Shown: positions 11,946 through 23,860, counted from the stretch's first letter. The stretch is 64,000 nucleotides of DNA from Nephrocerus scutellatus (GCA_947095585.1 OX352761.1:39320760-39384759); one strand, 5' to 3'. The notes: generated from the letters alone by a model not told the origin. Made by a program: numbers and translations.

Positions 11946-14779
11946 AAGAAGCTGATCAGAAGGTTTTCGACCTCCACTTTCTTCTGAATACCTACTGTTA
12001 AAAAATAGTCTTAATGATTTCTCAAAAAAAATTAGCAAAATTTTCTCTGTTTTTTCGAAAAAATTTAAGCAAAGTTTTCTCAGATTTTTCGAAAAAAATT
12101 TAGCAAAATTTTCTTTGATTTTTTGAAAAATCTTAGCAAATTTTTCTCTGATTCAGCAATTACGCAAAATACAGCGTTAGCAAACTAATTTGCTTAGTTG
12201 CAAATTTATTGCTCCTAAGAAGCTGATCAGAAGGTTTTCGACCTCCACTTTCTTCTGAACACCTACTGTTTTGCTAAAAAATAGTCTTAATGATTTCTCA
12301 AAAAAAAAATTAGCAAAATTTTCTCTGTTTTTTCGAAAAAATTTAGCAAAGTTTTCTCTGATTTTTCGAAAAAAATTTAGCAAACTTTTCTTTGATTTTT
12401 TGAAAAATCTTAGCAAATTTTTCTCTGATTCAGCAATTACGCAAAATACAGCGTTAGCAAACTAATTTGCTTAGTTGCAAATTTATTGCTCCTAAGAAGC
12501 TGATCAGAAGGTTTTCGGCCTGCACTTTCTTCTGAATACCTACTGTTAAAAAATAGTCTTAATGATTTCTCAAAAAAAATTAGCAAAATTTTCTCTGTTT
12601 TTTCGAAAAAATTTAAGCAAACTAATTAGCTTAGTTGCAAATTTATTGCTCCCAAGAAGCTGATCAGAAGGTTTTCGACCTCCACTTTCTTCTGAATACC
12701 TACTGTTTTGCTAAAAAATAGTCTTAAAGATTTCTCAAAAAAAATTAGCAAAATTTTCTCTGTTTTTTGGAAAAAATTTAAGCAAAGTTTTCTCTGATTT
12801 TTCGAAAAAAAATTTAGCAAAATTGTCTTTGATTTTTTGAAAAATCTTAGCAAATTTTTCTCTGATTCAGCAATTACGCAAAATACAGCGTTAGCAAACT
12901 AATTTGCTTAGTTGCAAATTTATTGCTCCTAAGATGCTGATCAGAAGGTTTTCGACCTCCACTTTCTTCTGAATACCTACTGTTTTGCTAAAAATAGTCT
13001 TAATGGTTTCTCAAAAAAAAATTAGCAAAATTTTCTCTGTTTTTTCGAAAAAATTTAAGCAAAGTTTTCTCAGATTTTTCGAAAAAAATTTAGCAAACTT
13101 TTCTTTGATTTTTGAAAAATCTTAGCAAATTTTTCTCTGATTCAGCAATTACGCAAAATACAGCGTTAGCAAACTAATTTGCTTAGTTGCAAATTTATTG
13201 CTCCTAAGAAGCTGATCAGAAGGTTTTCGACCTCCACTTTCTTCTGAATACCTACTGTTAAAAAATAGTCTTAATGATTTCTCAAAAAAAATTAGCAAAA
13301 TTTTCTCTGTTTTTTCGAAAAAATTTAAGCAAAGTTTTCTCAGATTTTTCGAAAAAAATTTAGCAAAATTTTCTTTGATTTTTTGAAAAATCTTAGCAAA
13401 TTTTTCTCTGATTCAGCAATTACGCAAAATACAGCGTTAGCAAACTAATTTGCTTAGTTGCAAATTTATTGCTCCTAAGAAGCTGATCAGAAGGTTTTCG
13501 ACCTCCACTTTCTTCTGAACACCTACTGTTTTGCTAAAAAATAGTCTTAATGATTTCTCAAAAAAAAAATTAGCAAAATTTTCTCTGTTTTTTCGAAAAA
13601 ATTTAGCAAAGTTTTCTCTGATTTTTCGAAAAAAATTTAGCAAACTTTTCTTTGATTTTTTGAAAAATCTTAGCAAATTTTTCTCTGATTCAGCAATTAC
13701 GCAAAATACAGCGTTAGCAAACTAATTTGCTTAGTTGCAAATTTATTGCTCCTAAGAAGCTGATCAGAAGGTTTTCGGCCTGCACTTTCTTCTGAATACC
13801 TACTGTTAAAAAATAGTCTTAATGATTTCTCAAAAAAAATTAGCAAAATTTTCTCTGTTTTTTCGAAAAAATTTAAGCAAACTAATTAGCTTAGTTGCAA
13901 ATTTATTGCTCCCAAGAAGCTGATCAGAAGGTTTTCGACCTCCACTTTCTTCTGAATACCTACTGTTTTGCTAAAAAATAGTCTTAAAGATTTCTCAAAA
14001 AAAATTAGCAAAATTTTCTCTGTTTTTTGGAAAAAATTTAAGCAAAGTTTTCTCTGATTTTTCGAAAAAAAATTTAGCAAAATTGTCTTTGATTTTTTGA
14101 AAAATCTTAGCAAATTTTTCTCTGATTCAGCAATTACGCAAAATACAGCGTTAGCAAACTAATTTGCTTAGTTGCAAATTTATTGCTCCTAAGATGCTGA
14201 TCAGAAGGTTTTCGACCTCCACTTTCTTCTGAATACCTACTGTTTTGCTAAAAATAGTCTTAATGGTTTCTCAAAAAAAAATTAGCAAAATTTTCTCTGT
14301 TTTTTCGAAAAAATTTAAGCAAAGTTTTCTCAGATTTTTCGAAAAAAATTTAGCAAACTTTTCTTTGATTTTTGAAAAATCTTAGCAAATTTTTCTCTGA
14401 TTCAGCAATTACGCAAAATACAGCGTTAGCAAACTAATTTGCTTAGTTGCAAATTTATTGCTCCTAAGAAGCTGATCAGAAGGTTTTCGACCTCCACTTT
14501 CTTCTGAATACCTACTGTTAAAAAATAGTCTTAATGATTTCTCAAAAAAAATTAGCAAAATTTTCTCTGTTTTTTCGAAAAAATTTAAGCAAAGTTTTCT
14601 CAGATTTTTCGAAAAAAATTTAGCAAAATTTTCTTTGATTTTTTGAAAAATCTTAGCAAATTTTTCTCTGATTCAGCAATTACGCAAAATACAGCGTTAG
14701 CAAACTAATTTGCTTAGTTGCAAATTTATTGCTCCTAAGAAGCTGATCAGAAGGTTTTCGACCTCCACTTTCTTCTGAA
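11946..14779 (+). repeat. 1260-bp higher-order repeat, 2.25 copies without visible difference
   Basis: From 11946 to 14779 the sequence repeats at a period of exactly 1260 bp with no mismatch that I could see. It is bounded by single differences at 11945 versus 13205 (c/t) and 13520 versus 14780 (c/t). The unit contains five marker-to-marker intervals: 277, a truncated ~160-bp monomer, 277, 275 and 271 bp. The truncated monomer ('aagcaaactaattagcttag') has lost most of its subrepeat half and marks the unit. Such identity implies very recent amplification or an assembly duplication. Confidence 0.88.
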
Positions 14780-15279
14780 TACCTACTGTTTTGCTAAAAA
14801 ATAGTCTTAATGATTTCTCAAAAAAAAAATTAGCAAAATTTTCTCTGTTTTTTCGAAAAAATTTAAGCAAAGTTTTCTCTGATTTTTCGAAAAAAATTTA
14901 GCAAACTTTTCTTTGATTTTTTGAAAAATCTTAGCAAATTTTTCTCTGATTAAGCAATTACGCAAAATACAGCGTTAGCAAACTAATTTGTTTAGTTGCC
15001 AATTTATTGCTCCTAAGAAGCTGATCAGAATTTTTTGAAAAATCTTAGCAAATTTTTCTCTGATTCAGCAATTACGCAAATTACAGCGTTAGCAAACTAA
15101 TTTGCTTAGTTGCAAATTTATTGCTCCTAAGAAGCTGATCAGAAGGTTTTCGACCTCCACTTTCTTCTGAATACCTACTGTGTGTGCTAAAAAATAGTCT
15201 TAATGATTTCTCAAAAAAAATTAGCAAAATTTTCTCTGTTTTTTCGAAAAAATTTAAGCAAAGTTTTCTCTTATTTTTC

Positions 15280-15640
15280 GAAAAAAATACAAAAATTAAA
15301 TAAATTAAAAATTTAAATTTTTTTTTGTTGTTCTTATTTTTCGAAAAATTTAGCAAAATTTTCTCTGATTATTAGAAATTGTTTAGCAAAATTTTCTCTG
15401 ATTTCTCGAAAAATGTAAGCAAACTTTTCTCTGACTTTTCCATGATTCAGCGATTACGCAAAATATAGCGATAGCAAACTAGTTTGCTTAGTTGCTAATT
15501 TATTGTATTTAAGAAACTGATTAGAATGGTTTCTATCTCCACTATCTTCTGAATTTCTTCTGTTTTGCTAAAAAAAAGAGTACTCATGATTTTTGAAAAA
15601 TTTAAGCAAATTTTTCTCTGATTCAGCAATTACGCAAAAA
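15280..15640 (+). repeat. Array border module duplicated inside Sat277
   Basis: 15286-15482 copies the array border at 7025-7221 ('aaattaaataaattaaa', 'attattagaaattg', 'ttccatgattcagcgattacg'). The copy then jumps directly to the equivalent of 7460-7597 ('gtatttaagaaactgatt', 'agagtactcatg'), omitting about 240 bp. Canonical Sat277 monomers lie on both sides. Confidence 0.8.
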
Positions 15641-15924
15641 TTTTCTCTGTTTTTTCGAAAAAATTTAAGCACAGTTTTCTCTGATTTTTCGAAAAAAATT
15701 TAGCAAACTTTTCTTTGATTTTTTGAAAAATCTTAGCAAATTTTTTCTGTTTCAGCAATTACTCAAAATACAGCGTTAGCAAACTAATTTGCTTAGTTGC
15801 AAATTTATTGCTCCTAAGAAGCTGATCAGAAGGTTTTCGACCTCCACTTTCTTCTGAATACCTACTGTTTTGCTAAAAAATAGTCTTAATGATTTCTCAA
15901 AAAAAATTAGCAAAATTTTCTTTG

Positions 15925-17450
15925 ATTTTTTGAAAAATCTTAGCAAATTTTTCTCTGATTCAGCAATTACGCAAAATACAGCGTTAGCAAACTAATTTGC
16001 TTAGTTGCAAATTTATTGCTCCTAAGAAGCTGATCAGAAGGTTTTCGACCTCCACTTTCTTCTGAATACCTACTGTTTTGCTAAAAAATAGTCTTAATGA
16101 TTTCTCAAAAAAAAATTAGCAAAATTTTCTCTGTTTTTTCGAAAAAATTTAAGCAAAATTTTCTCTGTTTTTTCGAAAAAATTTAAGCAAAGTTTTCTCT
16201 GATTTTTCGAAAAAAATTTAGCAAACTTTTCTTTGATTTTTTGAAAAATCTTAGCAAATTTTTTCTGTTTCAGCAATTACGCAAAATACAGCGTTAGCAA
16301 ACTAATTTGCTTTCTCAAAAAAAATTAGCAAAATTTTCTCTGTTTTTTTCGAAAAAATTTAAGCAAAATTTTCTCTGATTTTTCGAAAAAAATTTAGCAA
16401 AATTTTCTTTGATTTTTTGAAAAATCTTAGCAAATTTTTCTCTGATTCAGCAATTACGCAAAATACAGCGTTAGCAAACTAATTTGCTTAGTTGCAAATT
16501 TATTGCTCCTAAGAAGCTGATCAGAAGGTTTTCGACCTCCACTTTCTTCTGAATACCTACTGTTTTGCTAAAAAATAGTCTTAATGTTTTCTCAAAAAAA
16601 AATTAGCAAAATTTTCTCTGTTTTTTCGAAAAAATTTAAGCAAAGTTTTCTCTGATTTTTCGAAAAAAATTTAGCAAACTTTTCTTTGATTTTTTGAAAA
16701 ATCTTAGCAAATTTTTCTCTGATTCAGCAATTACGCAAAATACAGCGTTAGCAAACTAATTTGCTTAGTTGCAAATTTATTGCTCCTAAGAAGCTGATCA
16801 GAAGGTTTTCGACCTCCACTTTCTTCTGAATACCTACTGTTTTGCTAAAAAATAGTCTTAATGATTTCTCAAAAAAAAATTAGCAAAATTTTCTCTGTTT
16901 TTTCGAAAAAATTTAAGCAAAATTTTCTCTGTTTTTTCGAAAAAATTTAAGCAAAGTTTTCTCTGATTTTTCGAAAAAAATTTAGCAAACTTTTCTTTGA
17001 TTTTTTGAAAAATCTTAGCAAATTTTTTCTGTTTCAGCAATTACGCAAAATACAGCGTTAGCAAACTAATTTGCTTTCTCAAAAAAAATTAGCAAAATTT
17101 TCTCTGTTTTTTCGAAAAAATTTAAGCAAAGTTTTCTCTGATTTTTCGAAAAAAAATTTAGCAAAATTTTCTTTGATTTTTTGAAAAATCTTAGCAAATT
17201 TTTCTCTGATTCAGCAATTACGCAAAATACAGCGTTAGCAAACTAATTTGCTTAGTTGCAAATTTATTGCTCCTAAGAAGCTGATCAGAAGGTTTTCGAC
17301 CTCCACTTTCTTCTGAATACCTACTGTTTTGCTAAAAAATAGTCTTAATGATTTCTCAAAAAAAAATTAGCAAAATTTTCTCTGTTTTTTCGAAAAAATT
17401 TAAGCAAAGTTTTCTCTGATTTTTCGAAAAAAATTCAGCAAACTTTTCTT
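15925..17450 (+). repeat. 764-bp higher-order repeat, two copies
   Basis: Sequence around 16094-16276 recurs at 16858-17040 (offset 764). Both copies carry a duplicated subrepeat ('aagcaaaattttctctg' inserted) and the same aberrant junction 'aatttgctttctcaaaa' (near 16305 and 17070), where the unique half of a monomer has been skipped. After the junction the copies differ by a T-run indel and an a/g change, so they are slightly diverged. Outer limits are approximate. Confidence 0.75.
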
Positions 17451-18440
17451 TGATTTTTTGAAAAATCTTAGCAAATTTTTTTTGTTTCAACAATTACGCA
17501 AAATACAGCGTTAGCAAACTAATTTGATTAGTTGCAAATTTATTGCTCCTAAGAAGCTGATCAGAAGGTTTTTGACCTCCACTTTCTTCTGAATACCTAC
17601 TGTTTTGCTAAAAAATAGTCTTAATGATTTCTCAAAAAAAAAATTAGCAAAATTTTCTCTGTTTTTTCGAAAAAATTTAAGCAAAGTTTTCTCTGATTTT
17701 TCGAAAAAAATTTAGCAAACTTTTCTTTGATTTTTTGAAAAATCTTAGCAAATTTTTCTCTGATTCAGCAATTACGCAAAATACAGCGTTAGCAAACTAA
17801 TTTGCTTAGTTGCAAATTTATTGCTCCTAAGAAGCTGATCAGAAGGTTTTCGACCTCCACTTTCTTCTGAATACCTACTGTTTTGCTAAAAAATAGTCTT
17901 AATGATTTCTCAAAAAAAAATTAGCAAAATTTTCTCTGTTTTTTCGAAAAAATTTAAGCAAAGTTTTCTCTGATTTTTCGAAAAAAATTTAGCAAACTTT
18001 TCTTTGATTTTTTGAAAAATCTTAGCAAATTTTCTCTGTTTCAGCAATTACGCAAAATACAGCGTTAGCAAACTAATTTGCTTAGTTGCAAATTTATTGC
18101 TCCTAAGAAGCTGATCAGAAGGTTTTCGACCTCCACTTTCTTTTGAGTAACTACTGTTTTGCTAAAAAATAGTCTTAATGATTTCTTAAAAAAAAATTAG
18201 CAAAATTTTCTCTGTTTTTTCGAAAAAATTTAAGCAAATTTTCTCTGATTTTTCGAAAAAAATTTAGCAAAATTTTCTTTGATTTTTTGAAAAATCTTAG
18301 CAAATTTTTCTCTGATTCAGCAATTACGCAAAATACAGCGTTAGCAAACTAATTTGTTTAGTTGCAAATTTATTGCTCCTAAGAAGCTGATCAGAAGGTT
18401 TTCGACCTCCACTTTCTTCGGAATACCTACTGTTTTGCTA

Positions 18441-18528
18441 AATAACAGCTCTCAGAATTTCGCAAATTTTGCTATTAGGCCAATACTTTTCGCAAATTCA
18501 GAGAATAGTTTGCTTGAAATTGTTACTT
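18441..18528. other. End of satellite array
   Basis: Sat277 stops inside a monomer after 'tactgttttgctaaa'. About 85 bp follow that still use satellite-like words ('ttcgcaaattcagaga', 'tagtttgctt') before the LINE relic starts abruptly at about 18529. Confidence 0.5.
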
Positions 18529-19940
18529 GGGTGAGGTCTGGGGCAGCAGTGGTATCAATATAGAGGTTAGTGTCTTTTAGAATATCTTATTAGTAGTAAT
18601 GTAGATATATTAAATAAGGCTCCAAACCTACCTTTATAAATACGATTCGCGAAGAGGTACTTGACCTCACTCTCGCCAGTACATTTATCTCTAAATTCGT
18701 TGAAAGCTGGCATGTGACTGACGAAGCGTCGCTGTCGGACCACCATCACCATGCTGGCTAAACTTACGGGCCATATGGAGGAAATGCTGCGAAGACATTG
18801 CTGAAATGCCAGTAGCGGCAATTATCCTTAAGGCACTCGTTTAAGATCAGGCAAATAATGTAGGTTTTCTAAAAAAGACCGATGGCACATACACGTCGGA
18901 CCATAAGCATAAACTCAGAACTCTACTTTAGGTTCATTTCCCAGATTCGTCTACTCGTGCGCCACACATGAACCCGAAAGCATCTAAACAAAGGGTATGG
19001 AATTATTTATCACCAAACCAGGAATAGGCCTAGTAAGCTGCCTAAAGCCTATAGACCAATAAGTCTAATATCATTTGTCCTCAAAACCATGGAGATTGAT
19101 GATAATAATAACAGAGATTGGCTAGATTTGTATACCCCTCCGCCCTCAAGTCAGTTTGCATGCAAAAAAGGTAAAATCACAGAAGGTGCCATTAACTATC
19201 TTGTAAAGAAGATAGTGGGAACTTTTCGTCCCAAGGAAGTGGCTCTGCGTGCATTCCTTGATATTGAGGGTGGGTTCGATAACACTGGCTACGACTCAAT
19301 AGCGAGATCAATAAGTAGCAGTGACCGCAGTTATCGGTTGCCTCAAGGAAGAGTCCATTCTCCATGGGAATCTGTGGTTTCTAGTCATCGAGAATCGTCT
19401 AGTCGATCTGCATTGATCAGGGTACATTGATATGCGGATGACTTGGCGATTTTTGTTAGTGGTAAACACAGCACGACTATTTCAGGTTTTATGCATGGTG
19501 CTTTACTATACGTCTTAGAATAGTGCAACAGAGAAGGACTATCTATCAATCCATACAAAACCGTTCTAGTGCCTTTTACAAAAAGAAGATTGGTCGATCT
19601 AGGAACTATCAATATCAATGGCACCACTTTAGTTTATTCCTGTGAAGTTATATATCTCGGAGTTATTATTAATAAAAGACTTAGCTGGAATTCTTACATC
19701 AAGTTCGTAATCGAACGAACCACTAGGGCAATGTGTGCCAGTAGATGCCTCTACGGCAGAACTTGAGGTCTAAATCCTAAAATGATACACTGGATGTATA
19801 CCTACAATGATGGTAAGACCCATTATCACGTATGCGGCCATCGTTTAGTGGCCGAAAGTTCTTGAACGGACAACGGCAACTAAGCTTCAGAAGCTTCAAA
19901 GGATTGCCTGTCTCGGTATCACAGGTGCCATGCGTACCTA
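18529..19940 (+). pseudogene. LOA-like LINE relic, copy 1, 5' part (endonuclease end and RT)
   Basis: Matches copy 2 (27147-28460) from 'gaggtctggggcagcagtgg' onward. Recognisable pieces: the end of the apurinic-endonuclease domain, then RT blocks including SQFACKKGKITEGAINYLVK and a first catalytic-block remnant AFLDIEGGFDNTG at about 19250, the equivalent of AFLDIEGAFNN in LOA/R1-type LINEs. The later frame 19569-19766 covers the post-catalytic region ending in 'YLGVIINKRLSW', a LINE-typical motif. Stops, frameshifts and deletions make it non-functional; the YADD block is disrupted. It is 5'-truncated against the satellite and continues at 22829 after a CR1-like LINE insertion. Clade is a judgement from motif resemblance. 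Confidence 0.75.
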
Positions 19941-22828
19941 TCCTATAGTTTTCTTTGAATTGTCGTGGGGTGCGCATCTCTTAGAAAATATGAACTCTTT
20001 CAAAATGAATTGTTCTAAGGGTTGTCAAAAAATAGATCGCAAATGTTTAACCAAAATTACCTGTCGTGATTGAATGCATTTTTTCATTTCATTATTTTTC
20101 ATTATTCACCGAAAAAGACGCTGAATATTTTAATTCGAGTGGAAATCCATTTCGATGTGATAAAACAATTTAGAAAATTGTGAAACTGTTTCCAATTATT
20201 TGGCTTTGCTAGCATCGAATGGCCTTGCATGCTTAACCAATGAGCCTACTACAGTTGCATCTGGTAGATGCTTAGATCACATCAATGGACGCTTCAAAAA
20301 TGTTTCGTTCGATGGCTGTGAGAAGTTTGTTCTTATATCTAATGATCACTATCACTGTATGGCAGGGCTTTTAGTCAATATCAAGAGCAAAGGTAGAAAA
20401 ACTCTAAAATTTGCTAACATTGTGATCAAAATTAACTTCAACAAACTTTAAAACAATCTTTTTTATGAGTTTTGGGAAGATGTTTACTCTTGTAGAGATG
20501 CTTCTAATGCCTATTCTATCTTTATTGATTGCCTTAAGAAACACATTCTTAGCTGTTCCTCAGTCTTGTCTTCAAAAAATTTTGTAAAAAGACTTAAACC
20601 TTGGATCTCTAGATATCTGTCGAATAAAGTAAGAGGTAAAAAACAACCCATAAATAAAAATAAGTTTCCGTGTAAATTCTTTAATAGGAGATAGGTATGT
20701 GTTTAAAATTTAAAGAAAATCGGGCTAATTTTCAAAAAATTTACATGAACACCACACGGGTCTCAGTGCCCGATCAGTCCAAAAACTTTACAAAAATATT
20801 TGCCCATCAGAGATACAAATTTTTTTGAGGCCCCACGACCCCGGGGCCCGAGCCCAAAATTTTTCCAAAAAGTGTTGTCCATCGGAGATACACACGTATA
20901 TAAAAGTTGAAAAAAATCGGATAAATTTTTTTAAAAAAAATTTTGGGGCTTGATGACCCTGGGGCCCGGGGTCTCCAAAATTTTTACAAATATTGTTGTC
21001 CATCGGAGATACACATGTGTATAAAATTTAAAGAAAATTGGGTTAATTTTAAAAAAAGGCGCCTAAGGCCCGAGGGACCCCAAATTTTAGTAGAAAGTGT
21101 TGTCTCCGGAAATGCACATGTGGGCAAAATACACATGTGTTGCTTAAAAATTCTTCCATTTATAAGAAACCTGCTATTCCACATCTTAATTACGTCGACG
21201 TTTCAGACAAATCTTTCATGGCTGAAGCATTTAATTTCTATTTCGCAAATATAGCCAGTAGCTTACAACCATGCCCCGTCCTAACGCATTGTACCTCATG
21301 TTCATCATTTTTTAGCTCTGATGAACTGTTGCAAAGAAACAGTTTTGTTTATGACCCTATTACATCTCTTGAAATATTAAAAGTTATTGGTACTTTAAAA
21401 AATTCTTGATCATGTGGTTAAATCTTCGAAAAACTTGTCAAAAATAGAATAGTAAGTTTTCTAATTAGATCCAAGTTTTTTTAACCCAAATCAGTTTGGT
21501 TTTCAGAAAGGTAGATCGACGGAAGATGCAATATTGCAGTTTTGTGCTCAAATAATGTCAAACCTCGATGGGAAAAAGCGTACGGCTGGGTTATTTTTTG
21601 ATATCACCAAAGCTTTTGATATGGTCAATCACAATATTCTGCTGAGAAAAATAGAAAAAGCCGGTTTTCGTGGTTTCGTAATAGATTGGTTTGGATCTTA
21701 CTTAAAAGATAGTTCGCCAAAGAGTAAAGTTAGATGAGATTAGGAGCAACATAAAGTTTTTCAATTTCTGAGTACCACAAGGTTCTGTTTTGGGACCAAT
21801 TTTGTTTCTAGTTTATATTAATTCACTCCTTGCACCTAATTTCAAAGGATCACCTACTAGTTTTGCGGATGAGATAGGTTTTTCTTATGGTTTGAACAGT
21901 CCTTTGGATCTGGATTCCGACATCAATTGGGATCAAAGTTATATGATTATAAGTTCTAAGACTAAAACAATATTTTTTGATTTGTCATCCCTCAACAAAT
22001 TGGAAGCGAACGTTTTTTATCAGGCACCTGAGTGCAAAAAAAAAAAGCTCTAAAATTGCAAGAGTACGTCTCCTAACTCCTTTTGCGATAGTTCAAGTTG
22101 CAGTAAAAACACATAATTGAAACAGTGAATGAATTTAAATACTTGGGGCTTTCATTTGATTCTAGAATAAGCTTCTCGTATCACATAGAAATTTTGAGGA
22201 AGTATTTCCGTTGTGTAGTGGGCGCCGTAAGTCCCTTCCATTTGTGGCCAAAAAAACTTTTCGAACATAGTAACAGTACCAAACTTCCGAACAACTACAT
22301 TTCGTAATTTTTATTCAGTTTCGTATGACGTTTAATTAATAAGCCTCCTCAATCCATCAGAACAACAGCAATGCCTGAAAAGCGTTTAAAACTTGTAAAA
22401 CACTGGCTATTGAATTTAGATTACAATAATTGAGAATCTATTCTTTGTAAAATTCTGGTTTAATTTAAGTTTAATCATATTTTATCTTGAAGTAATTAAA
22501 TCTTATTAAATAAAAGTTTTCTTTTGTAGCATTATTGAGACAGTTTAATTTATTCAGTCGAATTTGCAGTTCTTGTATATTATTGTAAGTACATATATAA
22601 TTTGGATAGTACAAATTGTTTTAATTGGGTCACCCCACCAAAAACTAATATTGAGATATATATAACCCCTCTGAAGTGGCATTCAACACTTTTTTAATAC
22701 TTAGTATACAAAAATACAGAATGTCGCGAATAATTCTTTATTCTATACTTATTATTAATTTATATTTTAAGATTGCGAATTTTAAAGAAAATGAAGAAAT
22801 AATAAAGAATATAAATAAATAAATAAGC
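19941..22828 (+). pseudogene. CR1/L2-like LINE relic inserted in the LOA-like LINE
   Basis: An endonuclease-linker segment lies at 20190-20636 (LASNGLACLTNEPT, then 'RCLDHINGRFKNV'). A minisatellite element then interrupts it, and RT resumes at about 21146. RT blocks: 'QFGFQKGRSTEDA' region at about 21490, GLFFDITKAFDMVNHNILL at 21590-21650, VPQGSVLGPILFLVYINSLL near 21775-21830 and a 'FADEIGF' block at 21860, where the catalytic FADD has become FADE. 'VNEFKYLGLSFDSRISF' at 22123 is the usual post-catalytic motif. The 3' end at 22800-22828 finishes in an (ataa)n tail, after which LOA-like copy 1 resumes with 'gctgtcatagggatttcacc'. Multiple stops; inactive. The left limit is approximate, since unassigned sequence lies at 19941-20190. 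Confidence 0.75.
20636..21146 (-). mobile_element. GC-block minisatellite element, copy 3, inside CR1-like LINE
   Basis: Read on the minus strand this has the same right end as copy 2: 'aacaacccataaataaa' and 'ggagataggtatgtgttt' are complements of the 24638-25088 element's end. About three tandem units of ~130 bp with 'tccatcggagatacacatgtg' and 'ggggccc' blocks follow. The left end found in copies 1 and 2 is missing. It interrupts the CR1-like LINE between its endonuclease-linker segment and its RT. Confidence 0.7.
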
Positions 22829-23385
22829 TGTCATAGGGATTTCACCCCTGCAAATCTTCATTAGGAAGACGGCCGCTAGATGCGCTATTAAGCTGCAGCT
22901 AGAATACGAGTACTCAATTCCTGAAAAAGAAATGTTCTTGACTCCCGACATTATGGTCAGGGAATACTGCTTCAACAGGTTTTTTGAAGCAAGTGCAGAC
23001 TGGTCTAATGGCACTGGACGCTATAGGTCTAGTCGGGTTCACGGATGGATCGAAAATGGAATCTGAAGCCGGAGCTGGCGTCTTTGGACCCAACACAAAA
23101 ATCTTGATACCAATGAGAATGAGTCCCAGGGTATTCCAGCCGGAATTCCATGCCATTGAGCTCGGCGCTAGGATTAACCTTAGTAAAGTCATAAGGTGCG
23201 CGATAATATATATCTTTTCAGAGAGCGAGGCAACACTTAAAGCGCTGTCGTCCAACTTAAAGGACTCTCTATCAGTTAAATGCTCCTACGATTCAATGTA
23301 ATCCCTTAACAGGGTGAAACTCGGATGGGACCCTGGTCATCAAGGAATTACAGGCAACGAATCTGCAGATAAACTACTGTCTATA
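22829..23385 (+). pseudogene. LOA-like LINE relic, copy 1, 3' part (RNase H)
   Basis: Resumes with the sequence found uninterrupted at 28491 in copy 2. The frame 22984-23301 carries an RNase H domain: VGFTDGSKMESEAGAGVF (first Asp in FTDGS), then FHAIELGARINLS (Glu), a central 'SESEATLKAL' where the usual second Asp region stands, and 'DPGHQGITGNESADKLL' in the following frame (about 23325-23380). An RNase H domain after the RT is typical of the I/R1/LOA group of LINEs. A stop at about 23300 and a frame change break it. The domain ends at the junction with jockey-like sequence, at the same place as in copy 2. Confidence 0.75.
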
Positions 23386-23860
23386 CTTTATTAGGGAGGT
23401 AGTATGTCTTAAGACTAATTATACCCTATAATACAATAGATCTTATGGCTACCTGGCTACCATTTACAAGGCATATATTCGCCCTTAGCTTGAATAAAAC
23501 TATGGCCCCCAAGAACCCATTGCATATACTTGACAGAGTTTAGAACCGCTGGATAAGACATATTGGTGACGTACATATTGCGAAAACGATCGAATTGAAT
23601 ATTGTAGGAATGTTTCTTGCTTGTACTGTTTTATCGCTTTTTCGACAAGCGGACAAGCAGAGATACGTTCTTAAGTCGCACAATAGTTATGTGGAATGAA
23701 TTGTCCGACTCTGTGTTTCCACATTTGTATAATCTGCAGTCATTTAAGACACATGTGCAAAGTCATCTCATCTTTTCGTCTCCCTAACTTTTTAACGTCC
23801 ACGCTGTGCTATGCATTATAAGGGTGCAAATTCCTTGAGCTTGTGTAAGTTTTGTATAAA
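23386..23860 (+). pseudogene. Jockey-like LINE 3' fragment, copy 1
   Basis: Begins 'ttagggaggtagtatgtctt'. Translated pieces LATIYKAYIRP, HILDRV and RWIRHIGDVHIAKTIELN, followed by FLACTVLSLFRQADKQRY, match the C-terminal region of jockey-type ORF2 downstream of the RT. Stops are frequent. Copy 2 at 29395-29790 has the same left junction to the LOA-like RNase H sequence, so the two were duplicated as one composite. Copy 2 lacks about 95 bp present here (about 23472-23552). Confidence 0.7.

Larger units (their letters stand above)
7560..18440 (+). repeat. Sat277 satellite array (~39 monomers)
   Basis: The marker 'cagcgttag' occurs at 7622, 7899, 8158, 8435, 8712, 8988, 9265, 9541 and 9818, giving a period of 276-277 bp with occasional shorter monomers. 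Each monomer has a unique half ('aactaatttgcttagttgc', 'ctgatcagaaggttttcgac', 'cttctgaatacctactg') and a half of four ~34-bp subrepeats of the form 'ttagcaaaNttttctctgatttttcgaaaaaa'. 'agcaaactaatttgct' is an imperfect dyad. Several higher-order levels are visible and listed separately. The Lys/Phe/Asn-rich open frames in this interval (for example 8993-9232, 9546-9785, 12177-12416) are copies of the satellite read through; they have no domain and move with the repeat period, so they are not annotated as genes. Confidence 0.96.

Noticed and set aside
7560..18440. Many 60-95-codon Lys/Phe/Asn-rich open frames in the Sat277 array
   Set aside because: They recur at the satellite period, have low complexity, occur on both strands and show no domain. 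They are stop-poor repeats, not genes.
1..18440. CRISPR-like array of regular repeats
   Set aside because: The repeats are contiguous 150- and 277-bp tandem monomers without unique spacers, in an insect-type sequence with no cas genes.
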